DNA from: Spirochaeta africana DSM 8902
GTDB taxonomy: Bacteria; Spirochaetota; Spirochaetia; DSM-27196; DSM-8902
DNA length: 64,000 nucleotides
Direction of reading: 5' to 3'
Assembly: GCF_000242595.2 (NCBI RefSeq)
Contig: NC_017098.1
Coordinates: forward strand, 2,623,501-2,687,500
Below the pieces are notes generated by a model. That model was not told the DNA's origin. It did no database searches and was given only the letters and a program-made list of their open reading frames with translations. Positions 1 through 8,833 of this stretch are shown one piece after another (positions within the stretch are counted from its first letter, which is position 1; each line of letters begins with the position of its first letter). Position numbers and translations under genes: made by a program.

Positions 1-2
1 GG

Positions 3-449
3 TTCACCGACGCCCTGCGGCAGCGATTCGAACTGGAACTGCAGCAGCGCTCCCTCGAGTGGCGCACAAGCCCTGGAATCAGCGAGTTTATCGGCGACCA
101 CGATCTGCTGCTGCGGGCTGTATCCAATCTGATTGCCAACGCGATACGCCATGCAGCCCCAGCCAGCACCATCGACCTGGAGATCACCGGCTCCCGGGAA
201 AGCGTCCGACTGCTGGTACGCAACCAGGGCGAGGTAGTGCCGGACGAAGAGATTCCGCACCTGTTCGAGCGGCTGTATCGCGGGGAATACGCCAGAGGCA
301 CAGCAGGATCCGGGCTTGGGCTGACGATTGCCCGCCGCATCGCCGAGCTGCACCACGGGAGCATCTCTATGCACAGCAGCCGCGCTTCCGGCACCGTGGT
401 AACCATCGAGATCCCGCAGCACCCGGCGAGCTTCACTGAATCTTCATAA
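3..449 (+). CDS. Sensor histidine kinase, C-terminal part (5' end outside window)
   Basis: The reading frame is open from the window edge and encodes the ATP-binding half of a two-component sensor kinase. The N box (NLIANAIRHA) is followed by an F-box-like segment (LFERLYRG) and the G2 box (GSGLGLTIARRI). The end (GTVVTIEIPQ) is the usual last strand of a HATPase_c domain. The sensor, HAMP and phospho-acceptor His regions lie upstream and cannot be seen, so the stimulus is unknown. The response regulator would be expected just upstream. The following secreted-protein gene starts 66 bp downstream and could share the transcript. Assignment to the HATPase family is secure; the pathway is not known. 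Confidence 0.9.
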   Translation, partial: FTDALRQRFELELQQRSLEWRTSPGISEFIGDHDLLLRAVSNLIANAIRHAAPASTIDLEITGSRESVRLLVRNQGEVVPDEEIPHLFERLYRGEYARGTAGSGLGLTIARRIAELHHGSISMHSSRASGTVVTIEIPQHPASFTESS

Positions 450-515
450 CAGCTTCATGCTCCCCCCACGGCCGGCTGTCATATTTGTCTCAGAAACCAT
501 GCAAGGAGGTACGTT

Positions 516-1043
516 ATGCACACACGTACATTGATTATCGCCCTGGCAATCGGGCTGATTGCCGTCAGTGGCAGCTGGGCCCGCAGCCCGGGAACCGGCT
601 CCCCGGAAACCGTCGGCAGCGAGGCTGCCGCCGCAGGCTCGACGGTTACCCTGGCAGGAACCCTGGAACTGAGTGAATGCGCCTGGGAACTGCACACCAC
701 CGACGCGGTGTATCGCATTATGCTGGGCCGCTTTGGCAGAAACAGCGAGCTGCCGTTGGCAGAGGGCGAAGAGGCCCGAATCCACGGCTTTGTACAGGCT
801 GCAGCCATCGCCCCGATCACCCTTACCATAGCCGATCAGGAGTATCAGCTGTGGAACGAGGATGGCCGGCCAGGCTGGGCCCGCAGCAGCCAGGCTCATC
901 GCGCGCTGCAGCAGGACAGAGCCGGTCATCCCCGGATGCAGCCCGAACGGGGCGTGTCACGCCGGGATGCAGATAGCCGGCAGCCGCGCGACCGTCGCCA
1001 GCCTGCCCCAGAGGTGCAGGAACGCGGACCGCGCGGCCGCTGA
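516..1043 (+). CDS. Small secreted protein of unknown function
   Basis: Encodes 175 residues. The N terminus is a clear export signal: MHTRT followed by a hydrophobic stretch to about residue 20 and an Ala-Arg-Ser cleavage-like region. A strong AAGGAGGT ribosome site lies about 8 bp before the ATG and fixes the start. Residues about 45-115 are a compact region with alternating strands (TVTLAGTLEL, YRIMLGRFG, ITLTIADQEYQLW), suggesting a small beta-rich periplasmic domain. The last about 55 residues are Arg/Gln/Pro-rich and probably disordered. It follows a sensor kinase, so it could be a periplasmic accessory of that system, but this is only context. I do not recognise the family. Confidence 0.7.
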   Translation: MHTRTLIIALAIGLIAVSGSWARSPGTGSPETVGSEAAAAGSTVTLAGTLELSECAWELHTTDAVYRIMLGRFGRNSELPLAEGEEARIHGFVQAAAIAPITLTIADQEYQLWNEDGRPGWARSSQAHRALQQDRAGHPRMQPERGVSRRDADSRQPRDRRQPAPEVQERGPRGR

Positions 1044-1054
1044 GCGTTCCTGCA

Positions 1055-1087
1055 CAAAAAAAGCTGCCCGGAGGGGCAGCTTTTTTA
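1055..1087. terminator. Bidirectional intrinsic terminator
   Basis: A GCTGCCC/GGGCAGC-type stem with a short GGAG loop is flanked by an A tract on the left and a T tract on the right, so it can terminate both the plus-strand secreted-protein gene and the minus-strand lipoprotein gene that converge here. Confidence 0.9.
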
Positions 1088-1100
1088 ATGGCCGGTCGGA

Positions 1101-1550
1101 TCAGCTGTCGCCGGGCAGATCTTCCTCGGTCATGCTCAATGACTGGATGTAGCCCCAGGCAGCTTCCTGCACCGACTCATCGTCACCAAAGCGCTGTTCC
1201 AGCCCTACAATCGTCTGGATAACCCGCATGTTCGCGTTCTCGAGCTCGCTGATGGCGTTCACAAAGGATTCGCTCTCCTGGAATGCCTCCAGATCGGTGT
1301 CCGGGTATTTTTCCTGCAGACCAACGAAACGGCTGTTGATAGCGGGAACCTCGGTAGCATAGCTGTTCAGAACGCCGGCAACTGCATCTGCAGACTCGGC
1401 AGCATCAATCTCGTCCGAGAGTGCGGTAAAGCTCTCGGTCATAGCCTCGATTACCGACTGGTACTCGGCCTCGGCAGAGGCCTCACCGGCACATCCGACA
1501 AGCGCCAGCACCAGCATCATTGCAATAGACAGAATAAGTAGATTTTTCAT
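1101..1550 (-). CDS. Small helical lipoprotein of unknown function
   Basis: Encodes 149 residues beginning with a type II signal peptide: MKNLLILSIAMMLVLALVGC, with Cys20 as the predicted lipidated residue. The mature part is acidic and almost entirely helix-favouring (runs of A, E, S, L, such as ESFTALSDEIDAAESADAV), consistent with a small helical bundle or coiled coil attached to a membrane. It is monocistronic and ends at the shared bidirectional terminator. No catalytic motif is visible. The call as lipoprotein is firm; the function is unknown. Confidence 0.8.
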   Translation of the reverse strand: MKNLLILSIAMMLVLALVGCAGEASAEAEYQSVIEAMTESFTALSDEIDAAESADAVAGVLNSYATEVPAINSRFVGLQEKYPDTDLEAFQESESFVNAISELENANMRVIQTIVGLEQRFGDDESVQEAAWGYIQSLSMTEEDLPGDS

Positions 1551-1654
1551 AGCGGTATCCTACGGCGGAACCGGGTGCCTGTCAACGACTGCTCGGCGCA
1601 CGCGGCTTGTCTTCCGGATAAATTGGTAGTAGAGTAAAAGCGGGTTGGTACCTG

Positions 1655-4600
1655 ATGACATATATAGACGATTGCCGTGAACATGCACTGGAGCTGGTGC
1701 GCGGCTTCCTGTCGAATATCGATGACTCTTCGGGCCTGGTGATTATCCAGAACACCGACGGCGCTCTGCCAAAGGAAGTCCTGACGGAGCCGGCGTACGC
1801 CGACAGCCTCCGCCTGTTTACCTGCGCCCCGGTTTTTCTGGGGAACTATTTTCCTTTCCTGCAGATTATTCAGGAGGCCTGGGAGTCATCTGCCGGACAG
1901 CTTAGTCTGCGGGAGTTCCTGCCGCGCCATCAGGGCCTTATCCGCCGACAGCTGGAGAAGCTGCCTGGCGACAGCCCCGAGGAGGTGCTGCTGGATGAGT
2001 GGGATTTCGAGCACAGCCGCATGCAGCGGGGCATCCGCCAGACAGCCATGCACTGCTGTCGCGGCAAACTGCTGGTGCTGCAGGCAGCCCAGCATCTTAC
2101 CTCATCCTCCCTGGGTATCTGTCGCCAGATCGCCGACAGCAGCAGCGAAACCGTGGTGCTGGTTACCAGCGGGGTAAGCAACGATGATCTTGAGGCCGAC
2201 TGGAATGCCCTGATGGAGGCCGCCGAGGAGCGCGATGCCTTTCTGCTGCTTCCCAGCAGTCGCATTGCCCCGGCAGCAGCCCCCTCGCTGCCTGCCGACA
2301 CCTGCGCTGCCGCCGACAGTGCCAAGACCGCGCTGAGTCTTTTTGCCGCTCGCGAGGCACAGCAGCTGTTCCAGGCTCTGCTGCATGAACATGAAGCCGG
2401 AATTCGCACCATCCCTGACCACGTACGGCTGGATATCTACCTGCAGCTTGGCCGTATAGCCTACTTTGCCCGTGAGTGGGACGACTGCATCGCCAGGCTG
2501 CAGCACATGTCGGCACTGGCACAACGGCTGGGCAGTCAGCCAGTACTGGTACACGCCTACTGGCGGATGGGGGTTGCATTTCAGAAGAAGGATGACCTGC
2601 AGGAGGCCGAGCGCATGTCGCTGCAAGCCCGCAAGATCGCCGATCAGCACCAGCTGCCGGTTGAACGCTTCTATGCCGATTTCCTCTATTTCCAGATCGA
2701 GGATCAGCGTCGGTTTCAATCGATTCCCGAGTTCGAGACCTTTTTCACCGATCTGCTGGATCGTGCCCGTGAGCTGGGGTTCGAGAATACCTATGCATTC
2801 ATCGCTACCAACCCCTTCGGCCTGTACTCGGCCTACAGCCGCCGGATTGCAGGGCTACATGCAGACGGGTTGCAGACCGCCGCCCGTCTGCAGAATGACT
2901 GGCGGCTGGCAGAGGCACACCAGACAATGGGGCTGGCCTATGCGGTGCAGGGCGACTACCCGGCCACCCTGGCAGAATATTCCCGCAGCCGCGAGATCCG
3001 CGTCCGCCTGGGCGAACCGATCGGGCTGGCTGCGGTGTCCAACGGCATGGGTTATTACCAGCTGATGCAAGGAGACTATCAGGCAGCCCTTGATGACTTT
3101 CACCAGGCCATGCAGTATCTGCGCGAAACCAGGGAGTATCACGAGATCGCCATGACCCTGTTCAACATGGCGCTGTGCAGCCTGCTGTCGCTGCAGTTCT
3201 CGTATGCAGCCACCTTGCTGCAGCACTGCAGCCGCCTGATGCGGGTAATGAACCGGGAGAACCTGGCCTATCACAGCCGCTTCGGGATCCTGTGCCTGCA
3301 CGGTCTGGCTTTCGCCCTGGCCGGCAGCCGCAGCAAGGCACAGCGGCTTCTGAACCAGATATCACTGTACGGATTTCACCCGTACCAGGGAAAGAACGAG
3401 GAATTCTTCTGGCATGAGCTGCTGCAGGCTGTGCTGGCCCCTGCCGCCGCAGCCCCCCACCTGGCAGCGGCGGAGGACTATCTCTTTCGCACCAACGACC
3501 GTATCGACTACATGGCACCCTTTTTCTTCTATATCCTCAGCCAGCTGGACATCTACCCGGCCAGGAATCTGCAGCGCTGCGGCGTTCAGGCTGCCGAACG
3601 ACACAACCGTTTCTATCAGGCGGCAGCCGCCGGCAGCCCTCCCCCGATCAATCCCCCGCACGAGGACGACCTGGGCTGGATCCTGATGAGCGCGCGAATG
3701 CAGCGCAGTCTGGTGCATCTGCATCGTCAGGTATCAGAGATCCGCTTCCTCTCGGATTTGCAGGACGTCCTGGCCAACAGCGAATCGGTCGGGGAGCTGA
3801 CCGACAGTATCACCGACCGCATCTACAGCAGCTTCCCCTTCGCGGCGGTGTACTTCTTCAGCGTATCACCGGAAGAGGAGATTCAGCTGGCAGCCTATCG
3901 CGGGCGCGATGCAACCCCGGACCCCCAGGTACCGCAGCTGTTGCCCGCCGTCGATGCTGCCTGCCAGGACCAGCGTATTGTTACGCTGCCGGACGGCAGC
4001 TCGGTGGTTCACCTCTGCATCGGCACCGTGCCGGATATTCTTGGCCGCATCTGGTGCATCCCCGAGAACCCCGCCTATCTGGAGCGGGTCGAGACACTGC
4101 AGATACTGGCAATCGCCACCCGGCAGCTGGCTGCTGCCCTCAGTCGCATCCAGCAGCAGGAAACGATTGTTGCCCAGTGGCAGGAGCTCAAACGGAAGAA
4201 CATCCTGCTGGAAAAGCTTTCGACCACCGATCCCCTGACCAACCTTGGCAACCGTACCGCGCTGTACAAGACCCTGCACAGCGAGGTCAACAGGATCATT
4301 CGCTATGGCCGCAACAGTGTGCCCTGCAGTGTCATGTTCATCGATCTGGACAACTTCAAGCTGATCAACGACACCCTGGGGCATGCAGCCGGTGATTACG
4401 TACTGGCTCGAACCGCCCACCTGATTCTCTCCGAGCTGCGCGACACCGACCAGGCATTTCGCTATGGCGGGGATGAGTTTGTGGTGGTACTGCCCGAAAC
4501 CCCGGCAGAAAACTGCCGGATTGTCGCCGGACGCATCCACCAGCGGATGGCCGAGGCACGAGGATTCTCCCGCGATCTGGCGCAGGAGCTGCAGCTCGAT

Positions 4601-4783
4601 GTCCCGCCGGCGCTGAAGGAGCACCTGTCCCTGTCAATCGGAATAACCGCCGCCGAATCGGCTACCGCCGGCTTTGATCCGGAGATACTGCTTGACCAGG
4701 CCGACCGCGCACTGTACGCCGCCAAGCGGGCCGGCAAGGATCAATCCCTGGTCTTTACAATTGATTCCGATACCGATTCGTAG
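1655..4783 (+). CDS. TPR-GAF-like-GGDEF diguanylate cyclase, degenerate STAND-like N terminus
   Basis: A 1042-residue cytoplasmic signalling protein. The C-terminal GGDEF domain (about 870-1035) has an intact active-site loop GGDEF at 938-942 and, five residues upstream, an RDTD inhibitory I-site at 929-932. It should therefore make cyclic-di-GMP and be product-inhibited. A GAF-like region covers about 690-850. Residues about 250-600 contain TPR-type repeats (for example AEAHQTMGLAYAVQGDYPAT and GMGYYQLMQGDYQAALDDF). Residues 1-240 resemble the remains of an ATPase module of large STAND regulators, but no P-loop is visible; this is inference. The next gene, mrpE, begins only 14 bp after the stop, so the cyclase may be cotranscribed with the antiporter. 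The start is the first ATG; its ribosome site is weak. Confidence 0.88.
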   Translation: MTYIDDCREHALELVRGFLSNIDDSSGLVIIQNTDGALPKEVLTEPAYADSLRLFTCAPVFLGNYFPFLQIIQEAWESSAGQLSLREFLPRHQGLIRRQLEKLPGDSPEEVLLDEWDFEHSRMQRGIRQTAMHCCRGKLLVLQAAQHLTSSSLGICRQIADSSSETVVLVTSGVSNDDLEADWNALMEAAEERDAFLLLPSSRIAPAAAPSLPADTCAAADSAKTALSLFAAREAQQLFQALLHEHEAGIRTIPDHVRLDIYLQLGRIAYFAREWDDCIARLQHMSALAQRLGSQPVLVHAYWRMGVAFQKKDDLQEAERMSLQARKIADQHQLPVERFYADFLYFQIEDQRRFQSIPEFETFFTDLLDRARELGFENTYAFIATNPFGLYSAYSRRIAGLHADGLQTAARLQNDWRLAEAHQTMGLAYAVQGDYPATLAEYSRSREIRVRLGEPIGLAAVSNGMGYYQLMQGDYQAALDDFHQAMQYLRETREYHEIAMTLFNMALCSLLSLQFSYAATLLQHCSRLMRVMNRENLAYHSRFGILCLHGLAFALAGSRSKAQRLLNQISLYGFHPYQGKNEEFFWHELLQAVLAPAAAAPHLAAAEDYLFRTNDRIDYMAPFFFYILSQLDIYPARNLQRCGVQAAERHNRFYQAAAAGSPPPINPPHEDDLGWILMSARMQRSLVHLHRQVSEIRFLSDLQDVLANSESVGELTDSITDRIYSSFPFAAVYFFSVSPEEEIQLAAYRGRDATPDPQVPQLLPAVDAACQDQRIVTLPDGSSVVHLCIGTVPDILGRIWCIPENPAYLERVETLQILAIATRQLAAALSRIQQQETIVAQWQELKRKNILLEKLSTTDPLTNLGNRTALYKTLHSEVNRIIRYGRNSVPCSVMFIDLDNFKLINDTLGHAAGDYVLARTAHLILSELRDTDQAFRYGGDEFVVVLPETPAENCRIVAGRIHQRMAEARGFSRDLAQELQLDVPPALKEHLSLSIGITAAESATAGFDPEILLDQADRALYAAKRAGKDQSLVFTIDSDTDS

Positions 4784-4797
4784 TACTATTCCCTGCG

Positions 4798-5313
4798 ATG
4801 CGATATATCCTGATAGGCGCAGTATTATTCGGAGTCTGGCTGCTGTTTGTGCACACCCTCACGATTACCTCGATCGCGTTGGGGGTCCTGCTGTGCAGCA
4901 TAAGCGTCTATCTGTTCCGCTCTGCCATCGGGGGCAGCTGGACCGCTGAGACCCCGCATCCCCGCAGTACGCGCCAGTGGCTGCAGCGACTGGGCGGGCT
5001 GCTGCTGTTCCTGCCAATATTTTTCTGGAAACTGCTGGCATCCGGCATGGGAATAGCCCTGCTGGCGCTGACCCCGTCCATCTCGTTCTGGCCGGGGATC
5101 GTAAAAACCCGCAGTGAGCTGCCCAGCCTCACTGCCGCCACCGCATTTGCCAACCTCATTACCCTGACCCCGGGAACCCTGACCCTGGATTATATCCGCG
5201 AGACCGACACCTACTTTATTCACTGGATCGATGTTTCGGAGTACCACTCCCAGACGGTTGATGAGCAGGTAACCGGCGGGATGCGGCCCTACCTTAAAAG
5301 GATATTTACATGA
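4798..5313 (+). CDS. mrpE: Mrp Na+(cation)/H+ antiporter subunit E
   Basis: Encodes 171 residues of the MnhE family: two N-terminal hydrophobic segments (RYILIGAVLFGVWLLFV and the following one), an amphipathic linker, another membrane segment and a soluble end. The LITLTPGTLTLDY motif typical of MrpE is present, followed by FIHWIDV. It is the first gene of an eight-gene operon with start/stop overlaps, encoding a multisubunit secondary antiporter that exports Na+ (or K+) against protons. The last four bases overlap mrpF (ATGA). MrpE is needed for assembly or activity in the family but does not translocate ions itself. Confidence 0.93.
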   Translation: MRYILIGAVLFGVWLLFVHTLTITSIALGVLLCSISVYLFRSAIGGSWTAETPHPRSTRQWLQRLGGLLLFLPIFFWKLLASGMGIALLALTPSISFWPGIVKTRSELPSLTAATAFANLITLTPGTLTLDYIRETDTYFIHWIDVSEYHSQTVDEQVTGGMRPYLKRIFT

Positions 5314-5561
5314 TCACCTGGACCATCACCCTGCTGGCCGCCTTCAGTATGCTGTGTCTGATCCGCGTCCTGCGGGGGCCAACCCTGCTTGACCGGATAG
5401 CGGCCGCCGATGCGATCGGTCTGATGATGACGGTTATCCTGGTGCTGCTTGGCGTACTGCTGGAACGAACCATCTTCCTGGACATTGCGATTGTTTATGG
5501 TCTGCTGTTGTTCGCCGATCTGCTGGTAATCACCAAGTACCTTGAACAGGGGAGGCATTAG
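5310..5561 (+). CDS. mrpF: Mrp antiporter subunit F
   Basis: Encodes 83 residues with three predicted membrane helices and the family motif RVLRGPTLLDRIAAAD after the first helix. Length and order (E-F-G) match the MnhF/MrpF family exactly. It is translated from an ATG that overlaps the mrpE stop and is followed at once by mrpG. It is a small membrane subunit of the cation/proton antiporter complex; no catalytic role is known. Confidence 0.93.
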   Translation: MITWTITLLAAFSMLCLIRVLRGPTLLDRIAAADAIGLMMTVILVLLGVLLERTIFLDIAIVYGLLLFADLLVITKYLEQGRH

Positions 5562-5562
5562 C

Positions 5563-5913
5563 ATGGAACAGGTTCTGCACTGGAGCAGCGTTACCCTGAT
5601 GGCGGCTGGCAGCTTTTTTACGTTCGCCATGACAATCGGAATGCTGCGCTTCCCCGATGCCTACACCCGACTGCATGCCGGCACCAAAGGCCTGACCATC
5701 GGCGGTGGACTCATCCTGATCGGTGCTGCGCTGGTTTCCCCGGACTGGGTGTTTGCCCTGCGGATCCTGCTGGTAGGGATATTCATGCTGATCACCAACC
5801 CGATTGCAACCCAGGCAGTAGCCAGGGCCAACTACTCGGTGCAGCGAGCCCGTCATCACATGGTACTGGATGAATACCAGGAGTTTCTGGAGGAGGAGAA
5901 CCATGAGTCTTGA
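5563..5913 (+). CDS. mrpG: Mrp antiporter subunit G
   Basis: Encodes 116 residues. The ATG at 5563 is chosen over an upstream TTG because GGGAGG sits 7 bp before it, leaving a single base between the mrpF stop and this start. Three membrane helices are visible, with the MrpG signature FTFAMTIGMLRFPDAYTRLH followed by the GTKGLTIG segment. It is the third small subunit (PhaG/MnhG family) of the antiporter. Its C-terminal coding sequence carries the GGAGGAG ribosome site for the next gene. Confidence 0.92.
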   Translation: MEQVLHWSSVTLMAAGSFFTFAMTIGMLRFPDAYTRLHAGTKGLTIGGGLILIGAALVSPDWVFALRILLVGIFMLITNPIATQAVARANYSVQRARHHMVLDEYQEFLEEENHES

Positions 5914-6145
5914 GATCCCCTTCCTGATCATCCTGTGCTGCATCGTGATAACCGCCTTTGCCGCGGTACAGATGCGCGGTCACATCACCTCGATTATCGT
6001 GCTGTCGGTATTCAGCATTCTCTCCACGGTGGTGTTTGCGGTGATGCAAGCGGTTGATGTGGCAATGGCCGAGGCGGTTATCGGGGCAGGACTCATGACC
6101 GCGCTGTTTGTGACCGCTATCAGCAAGACCCGGAGAAGCCGATGA
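5903..6145 (+). CDS. DUF4040/MbhD-like subunit (detached MrpA C-terminal segment)
   Basis: Encodes 80 residues from the ATG at 5903, preceded by GGAGGAGAA. It is a three-helix membrane protein whose last helix reads AMAEAVIGAGLMTALFV. This is the MbhD (DUF4040) segment that in Bacillus-type MrpA lies after the long antiporter domain. Here it is a free-standing gene between mrpG and mrpB, as in archaeal-type Mrp and Mbh operons. In complex I-like assemblies this segment corresponds to a NuoJ-like helix bundle. The start overlaps the end of mrpG and the stop overlaps the next ATG. Confidence 0.85.
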   Translation: MSLEIPFLIILCCIVITAFAAVQMRGHITSIIVLSVFSILSTVVFAVMQAVDVAMAEAVIGAGLMTALFVTAISKTRRSR

Positions 6146-6888
6146 GCCGACACCCCGGGATCAAACTGTTCAGTGCCCTGCTCTGCCTTGCTGCCGGAGC
6201 CGGGTTTGTCTATCTTATTACCGCTGCTCTGCAGCTGGAGATCCCTTCCGCCGCAAACTATACCGCACGCGCAGTTGCCGAAACCGGCAGCATCAACGTG
6301 CCGACCGCCATTCTTATGGATTATCGCGGGTTCGACACCCTGGGCGAGGCCAGCGTTATCTTTACCTCGGTCGCAGTAGTACTGGTAATCCTGGGAGCGC
6401 CGCAGTTTTCTCAGCCAGACCGTATCATGACCCTGCTATCCCGCCGGGCAATTGCCTATCTGCTGCCGCTGTTCTTCCTGTTTCCCGTGTATGTTATCCT
6501 GAACGGACACCTCTCACCCGGCGGCGGTTTTCAGGGCGGGGTCAGTCTGGCGGTCCTGGTAATCCTGCTGCATGTCGTGTTCGGGAATGATTTCACCGCA
6601 CAGCGTCTGCCGATGCGCCTGCTGGGGATTACCGAGTACCTGAGTGCCCTGGCGTTCGCCTCGGTCGGTCTGGTGGGGATCGCGCTGGGATCCACCTACC
6701 TTGCCAACGCTGCCGCCGGCCTGCCGCTGGGACGCCCGGGTGAGCTGCTGAGCGCCGGCATCATCCCCCTGTTGAACGTGATAGTCGGCTGTAAGGTTGC
6801 TGCCGGTCTCAGCAGCATCTTCTACGCCCTGGCCGGCCATACTGCCGAAGACACCGCCGAAGATACTGCCACGGAGAGCCGCCAATGA
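6142..6888 (+). CDS. mrpB: MbhE-MrpB fusion subunit of the Mrp antiporter
   Basis: Encodes 248 residues, much longer than ordinary MrpB (about 140). Residues about 1-95 match the MbhE segment normally at the very end of MrpA: the motif NVPTAILMDYRGFDTLGEA is at 52-70. Residues about 105-240 are MnhB proper, with the hallmark LSPGGGFQGGVSLAVLVILL loop and helix. The gene is therefore a fusion of the MrpA tail with MrpB. It is translationally coupled on both sides. A short acidic repeat (AEDTAEDTATES) ends the protein. Confidence 0.88.
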   Translation: MSRHPGIKLFSALLCLAAGAGFVYLITAALQLEIPSAANYTARAVAETGSINVPTAILMDYRGFDTLGEASVIFTSVAVVLVILGAPQFSQPDRIMTLLSRRAIAYLLPLFFLFPVYVILNGHLSPGGGFQGGVSLAVLVILLHVVFGNDFTAQRLPMRLLGITEYLSALAFASVGLVGIALGSTYLANAAAGLPLGRPGELLSAGIIPLLNVIVGCKVAAGLSSIFYALAGHTAEDTAEDTATESRQ

Positions 6889-7265
6889 TACAGACAGCCG
6901 CAGTAATCACCGCCGGGCTGGTCTTTATGATCGGGCTGTACGGCATGCTGACCAAACGCGACATGATCAAGATCTGCATCTCCATCAGCATTATGGACTC
7001 TGCCATCGTGATGGCCCTGGTAGCCGCTGCGTTTGTCCCCGACGGGGCAGCCCCGATACTCGACGATGCCGTCAACCCGGCCGGCCTGTTTGCCGATCCC
7101 CTGCCGCATGCCCTGGCCTTGACCGCAATCGTTATCGGGGCCGGTATCCTGGCCATCGCCCTGGCACTCACGGTGTCGATGTATCGGCATTTTGGCACCA
7201 CCGATATTGTGCAGGTCTTTACCAAAACCCGGATCGATTATTTTGAACCCCGGAGCCATGAATGA
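6885..7265 (+). CDS. mrpC: Mrp antiporter subunit C (NuoK-like)
   Basis: Encodes 126 residues with three transmembrane helices in the NuoK/MnhC pattern: GLVFMIGLYGMLTKRDMIKI in helix 1, a variable periplasmic loop (about 45-65) and a third helix ALALTAIVIGAGILAIALAL. The TAIVIGAG(I/V) signature is typical of MrpC. It overlaps mrpB upstream and mrpD downstream by four bases each. It is expected to form part of the ion channel next to MrpD. Confidence 0.92.
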   Translation: MIQTAAVITAGLVFMIGLYGMLTKRDMIKICISISIMDSAIVMALVAAAFVPDGAAPILDDAVNPAGLFADPLPHALALTAIVIGAGILAIALALTVSMYRHFGTTDIVQVFTKTRIDYFEPRSHE

Positions 7266-8833
7266 CAGCCCTTACTGCCCACCTGCCAATCCTGATCATC
7301 ATCCTGCCGCTGCTGAACGGTTTTCTGATGTCGCTTACCGACAAGCTGCGACCGAAAATCTCGCTGCCGCTGGCGCTCGGCGGCGCCCTGCTGCATGGTA
7401 TGCTGATCTTCCAGTTGGCCCGTGAGGTGTTTACTGCCGGCACCCGGCTGTACTATCTCGGGGCTCACGCCCCCCCGCTCGGGATCGTTCTGGTTGCCGA
7501 TGCCGCGGCGGTGGTTTTTCTGCTGATACTGGGGGCCGGCCATGTACTGGCCACCCTGTACCGCTGGGGAACCGACGGTGCAGATTTTGGCCGCGGTAAA
7601 GCCGGTGTGCTTACCAGCATCTTCTTCTGCTCCCTGGCCGGACTGACCCTGGCCGGCGATCTTTTCAACCTGTTTGTGTTCATCGAGCTGTCCACCGTGG
7701 CCTCTATCGGGCTTATTGTGTTAAAGCGGCGCAACGCCGGCACAGTCGCCGGTTTTGTGTACATCATGGCCGCCTCGATCAGCGGGGTGCTGCTGCTGGT
7801 GGGCATCCTGCTGCTGTACATCGCGACCGGGCACCTCTCACTGGCCGGGATTGCAACCGAGATTCACACCCTGCCAGCCGGGATGCATGCAGCAATAACC
7901 GCCTGTATCACCGTCTCGTTCGGGATTAAGGCCGGCCTGGTGCCGCTGCACTTCTGGCAGCCGCGGGCCTATCACGCCGCCGGCAGTACCGCTGCCGGGG
8001 TACTCTCCGGGTTTGGCATGAAGGTATACCTGTACACCCTGCTGCGCCTGCTGTTTGTTCCGCTGCAGGCCCCGCTGCTGCAGCCGGCAATCTTCCCGCT
8101 CCTGCTGGGTATGGCCCTGATCAACATCCTGGTGGGCCACCTGATGGCCCTGATCGACCGCGACCTGAAGCGGCTGCTCGCGTTTTCCAGCGTCGCCCAT
8201 GCCGGCTATATACTGGCTGGCGCCGCTGCCGCCGGCATGCTCCTGTCCCGCTCGGCCCGTCAGTACTCGGCAGCCGCCGAGGCAGCCGCCATGACCGCCG
8301 GCGCCGCTGCCTTGCTGCACTGCATAAATCATGCTGCCACCAAAAGCGGTTTGCTGTGGTCCGGTCGCAAGCTGATTGCCAATGCCCGGTCATCGCGGAT
8401 TACCGAGCTCAGCGGCGCTGCCCAGCATGCACCGCTGCACCTGGCCGGGTTTATATTGGCTGCCGCCGGTATTATCGGGATGCCGCCCACCCTGGGATTT
8501 GCCTCCAAGTGGCATATTGCCTCTACCCAGCTGTCGGTTTTCCCGATACTGGTTATCTCGCTGGGAACCGTGATCTCGCTGTATTACTACGGGCGGATTG
8601 TAAGTGTGGCGCTGACACAGCATTCCCAACCGGAGATCCCGGGCAGTGGTGATGCAGCGCCGCCGGAAAAACCCCGCCTGCGCCTTGATGCCGCCATCGT
8701 GATTTCGGTCGGTATTGCGGTGCTGCTGAGCGGCCCGATAGAGCACCACCTGATCCCGCTGTTATCGCAGGCCGCCGAGTCGCTGTTCGATGCCCGGTTG
8801 TATATAGACAGCGTGCTGCCCGGGGGGCTGTAA
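7262..8833 (+). CDS. mrpD: Mrp antiporter subunit D (NuoM/NuoN-like)
   Basis: Encodes 523 residues with about 14 membrane helices of the proton-translocating antiporter family shared with complex I. Conserved features are a Glu in helix 5 (FVFIELSTVASIG), the KAGLVPLHFWQPRAYHAA segment with its Lys and HFW motif, and the Lys of SGFGMKVYLY. It is one of two large ion-translocating subunits in this operon. The coding sequence overlaps mrpC by four bases and the next antiporter gene by one base (TAATG). Confidence 0.92.
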   Translation: MTALTAHLPILIIILPLLNGFLMSLTDKLRPKISLPLALGGALLHGMLIFQLAREVFTAGTRLYYLGAHAPPLGIVLVADAAAVVFLLILGAGHVLATLYRWGTDGADFGRGKAGVLTSIFFCSLAGLTLAGDLFNLFVFIELSTVASIGLIVLKRRNAGTVAGFVYIMAASISGVLLLVGILLLYIATGHLSLAGIATEIHTLPAGMHAAITACITVSFGIKAGLVPLHFWQPRAYHAAGSTAAGVLSGFGMKVYLYTLLRLLFVPLQAPLLQPAIFPLLLGMALINILVGHLMALIDRDLKRLLAFSSVAHAGYILAGAAAAGMLLSRSARQYSAAAEAAAMTAGAAALLHCINHAATKSGLLWSGRKLIANARSSRITELSGAAQHAPLHLAGFILAAAGIIGMPPTLGFASKWHIASTQLSVFPILVISLGTVISLYYYGRIVSVALTQHSQPEIPGSGDAAPPEKPRLRLDAAIVISVGIAVLLSGPIEHHLIPLLSQAAESLFDARLYIDSVLPGGL

